From: Flavobacteriales bacterium
GTDB lineage: Bacteria; Bacteroidota; Bacteroidia; Flavobacteriales; Flavobacteriaceae
Assembly (NCBI GenBank): GCA_027008965.1
Contig: JALVDN010000437.1
Span: 1 to 6,303 of the forward strand
Reading direction: 5' to 3'
DNA: 6,303 nt
Below the pieces are notes generated by a model, which had not been told where the DNA came from, made no database searches, and saw nothing but the letters and a program-made list of their open reading frames with translations. Made by a program: the position numbers and the translations under genes. Positions within the stretch are counted from its first letter, which is position 1. Every line of letters begins with the position of its first letter. Below are positions 5,324 through 6,303 of this stretch, piece by piece.

Positions 5324-6303
5324 TCAATCCATCTCTTCAGCAATCTGCCGCATCACCTTTTTAGCAGATTTGTTTTCATATAAAATTTCATAAATACCCT
5401 TGATAATGGGAATTCGGGCTTTACCTCTTTCCTCATTGATCAAAAATGCACTTTTGGCCGCATAGTAACCTTCCGCCACCATGGTCATCTCCATCATAGC
5501 CGACTTCACCGTATATCCTTTTCCAATCATATTACCAAACATACGGTTCCTACTGAAAACCGAATAAGCCGTCACCAACAAGTCTCCCAAATAGGCCGAC
5601 TTCATAATATTGCGTTTCTTCTTGTCCACATTATGTTTTATGAAACGTCTCATCTCCCGTATGGCATTGGAAACCAATACCGCCTGAAAGTTATCACCAT
5701 AACCCAATCCATGAGCAATTCCCGAAGCAACGGCATAAATATTTTTTAAAACCGCCGCCCATTCTATTCCCTCCACGTCCTTGCTCACAGTCGTCTTTAT
5801 ATAATCCGTTTCCAAAGCCGATGCCATCAATCTTGCATAACGTTTTTTAGCCGTCCCTATGGTCAAATACGATAAACGTTCCATAGCAACCTCTTCAGCA
5901 TGACACGGGCCTGCAATAACCCCGACTCTTTCTTTTAAAACACCATGAAACCGCACTAAATGCTCACCCAAAATCAAAAGACTTTCCGGAATAATTCCCT
6001 TCACAGCCGAAAAAATAAATTTTTCATCCAACGGAACTTCAATCTTATCCAAAACCTGCTTCACATAAGCCGACGGGATAGCCACAATCAAAAAATCAGC
6101 CCATTCCACCACCTCATTCACATCATTACTCATAAACAACCTCTCCACATCCAACTCAATCGACGGAACATACTTAGGATTATGCCCGTGCAACCTGATA
6201 TACTCCAACGTATAAGGCGTCCGTATATACCAACCCACTTGCTCATTGTTCTCCGTCAACATCTTCATCAAAGCCGTAGCCCAACTACCATTTCCTAAAA
6301 CAG
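5324..6303 (-). CDS. gpsA: Glycerol-3-phosphate dehydrogenase [NAD(P)+], cut by the window edge
   Basis: This cytoplasmic enzyme reduces dihydroxyacetone phosphate to sn-glycerol 3-phosphate, the backbone for phospholipid synthesis. The reading frame stays open to the right edge, so the start codon lies outside; an internal TTG or ATG near 6271 should not be taken as the start, because it would lose the nucleotide-binding motif VLGNGSWATAL (encoded by 6301-6269), which sits at the very N terminus of the family. Counting from the TTG codon at 6271, visible motifs are SAVKG (88-92, Lys91), GPCHAEEVA (121-129), VLKNIYAV with the conserved catalytic lysine at 176, GLGYGDN (188-194), YLGDLLVT (227-234), SRNRMFG (240-246) and EGY (267-269). 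Only a few N-terminal residues are missing. The C terminus is complete and ends one base from the xth stop. Confidence 0.95.
   Translation of the reverse strand, partial: VLGNGSWATALMKMLTENNEQVGWYIRTPYTLEYIRLHGHNPKYVPSIELDVERLFMSNDVNEVVEWADFLIVAIPSAYVKQVLDKIEVPLDEKFIFSAVKGIIPESLLILGEHLVRFHGVLKERVGVIAGPCHAEEVAMERLSYLTIGTAKKRYARLMASALETDYIKTTVSKDVEGIEWAAVLKNIYAVASGIAHGLGYGDNFQAVLVSNAIREMRRFIKHNVDKKKRNIMKSAYLGDLLVTAYSVFSRNRMFGNMIGKGYTVKSAMMEMTMVAEGYYAAKSAFLINEERGKARIPIIKGIYEILYENKSAKKVMRQIAEEMD

Noticed and set aside
6266..6271. Start of gpsA at the TTG or ATG near 6271
   Set aside because: The frame continues upstream to the window edge and encodes the nucleotide-binding motif there, so the true start is outside the window.

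Overview
The window looks like a piece of a Bacteroidota (Bacteroidetes) chromosome. Three things point there: the genes lack Shine-Dalgarno sequences, several start regions carry TAnnTTTG boxes (the -7 element of the Bacteroidota housekeeping sigma factor), and the proteins read like Bacteroidota versions of their families. The class or genus cannot be fixed from this sequence.

The left third (1-1850) has no credible protein gene. Positions 1-300 are GC-rich, hairpin-rich and crowded with the word CTCCG; 361-519 is plain AT-rich DNA. Positions 548-1023 hold a small CRISPR array of seven 36-37 nt repeats and six spacers of 34-39 nt, with no cas gene in view. Four signals agree that the array is transcribed right to left: the degenerate last repeat is at the left, an intrinsic terminator for the minus strand is fused to that repeat, a Bacteroidota-type promoter with upstream A-tracts faces the array from 1186-1217, and the repeat variants fall into two ordered blocks. 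The leader between promoter and array (1024-1185) contains two overlapping, mutually exclusive inverted repeats. Between leader and first gene lies a tandem pair of palindromic intergenic repeats (1383-1639, with 93 identical bases in each copy), followed by another GC-rich inverted repeat (1687-1753).

The right two thirds are ordinary housekeeping genes. kbl (glycine C-acetyltransferase, threonine breakdown) has its own promoter. rseP (site-2 intramembrane protease) also has its own promoter, and its stop codon directly abuts the start of an exonuclease III gene, so these two are probably one transcript. gpsA (NAD(P)-dependent glycerol-3-phosphate dehydrogenase, phospholipid precursor) runs the other way, converges on the exonuclease gene with one base between the stop codons, and is cut by the right window edge. 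No functional link between these genes and the CRISPR array is visible.
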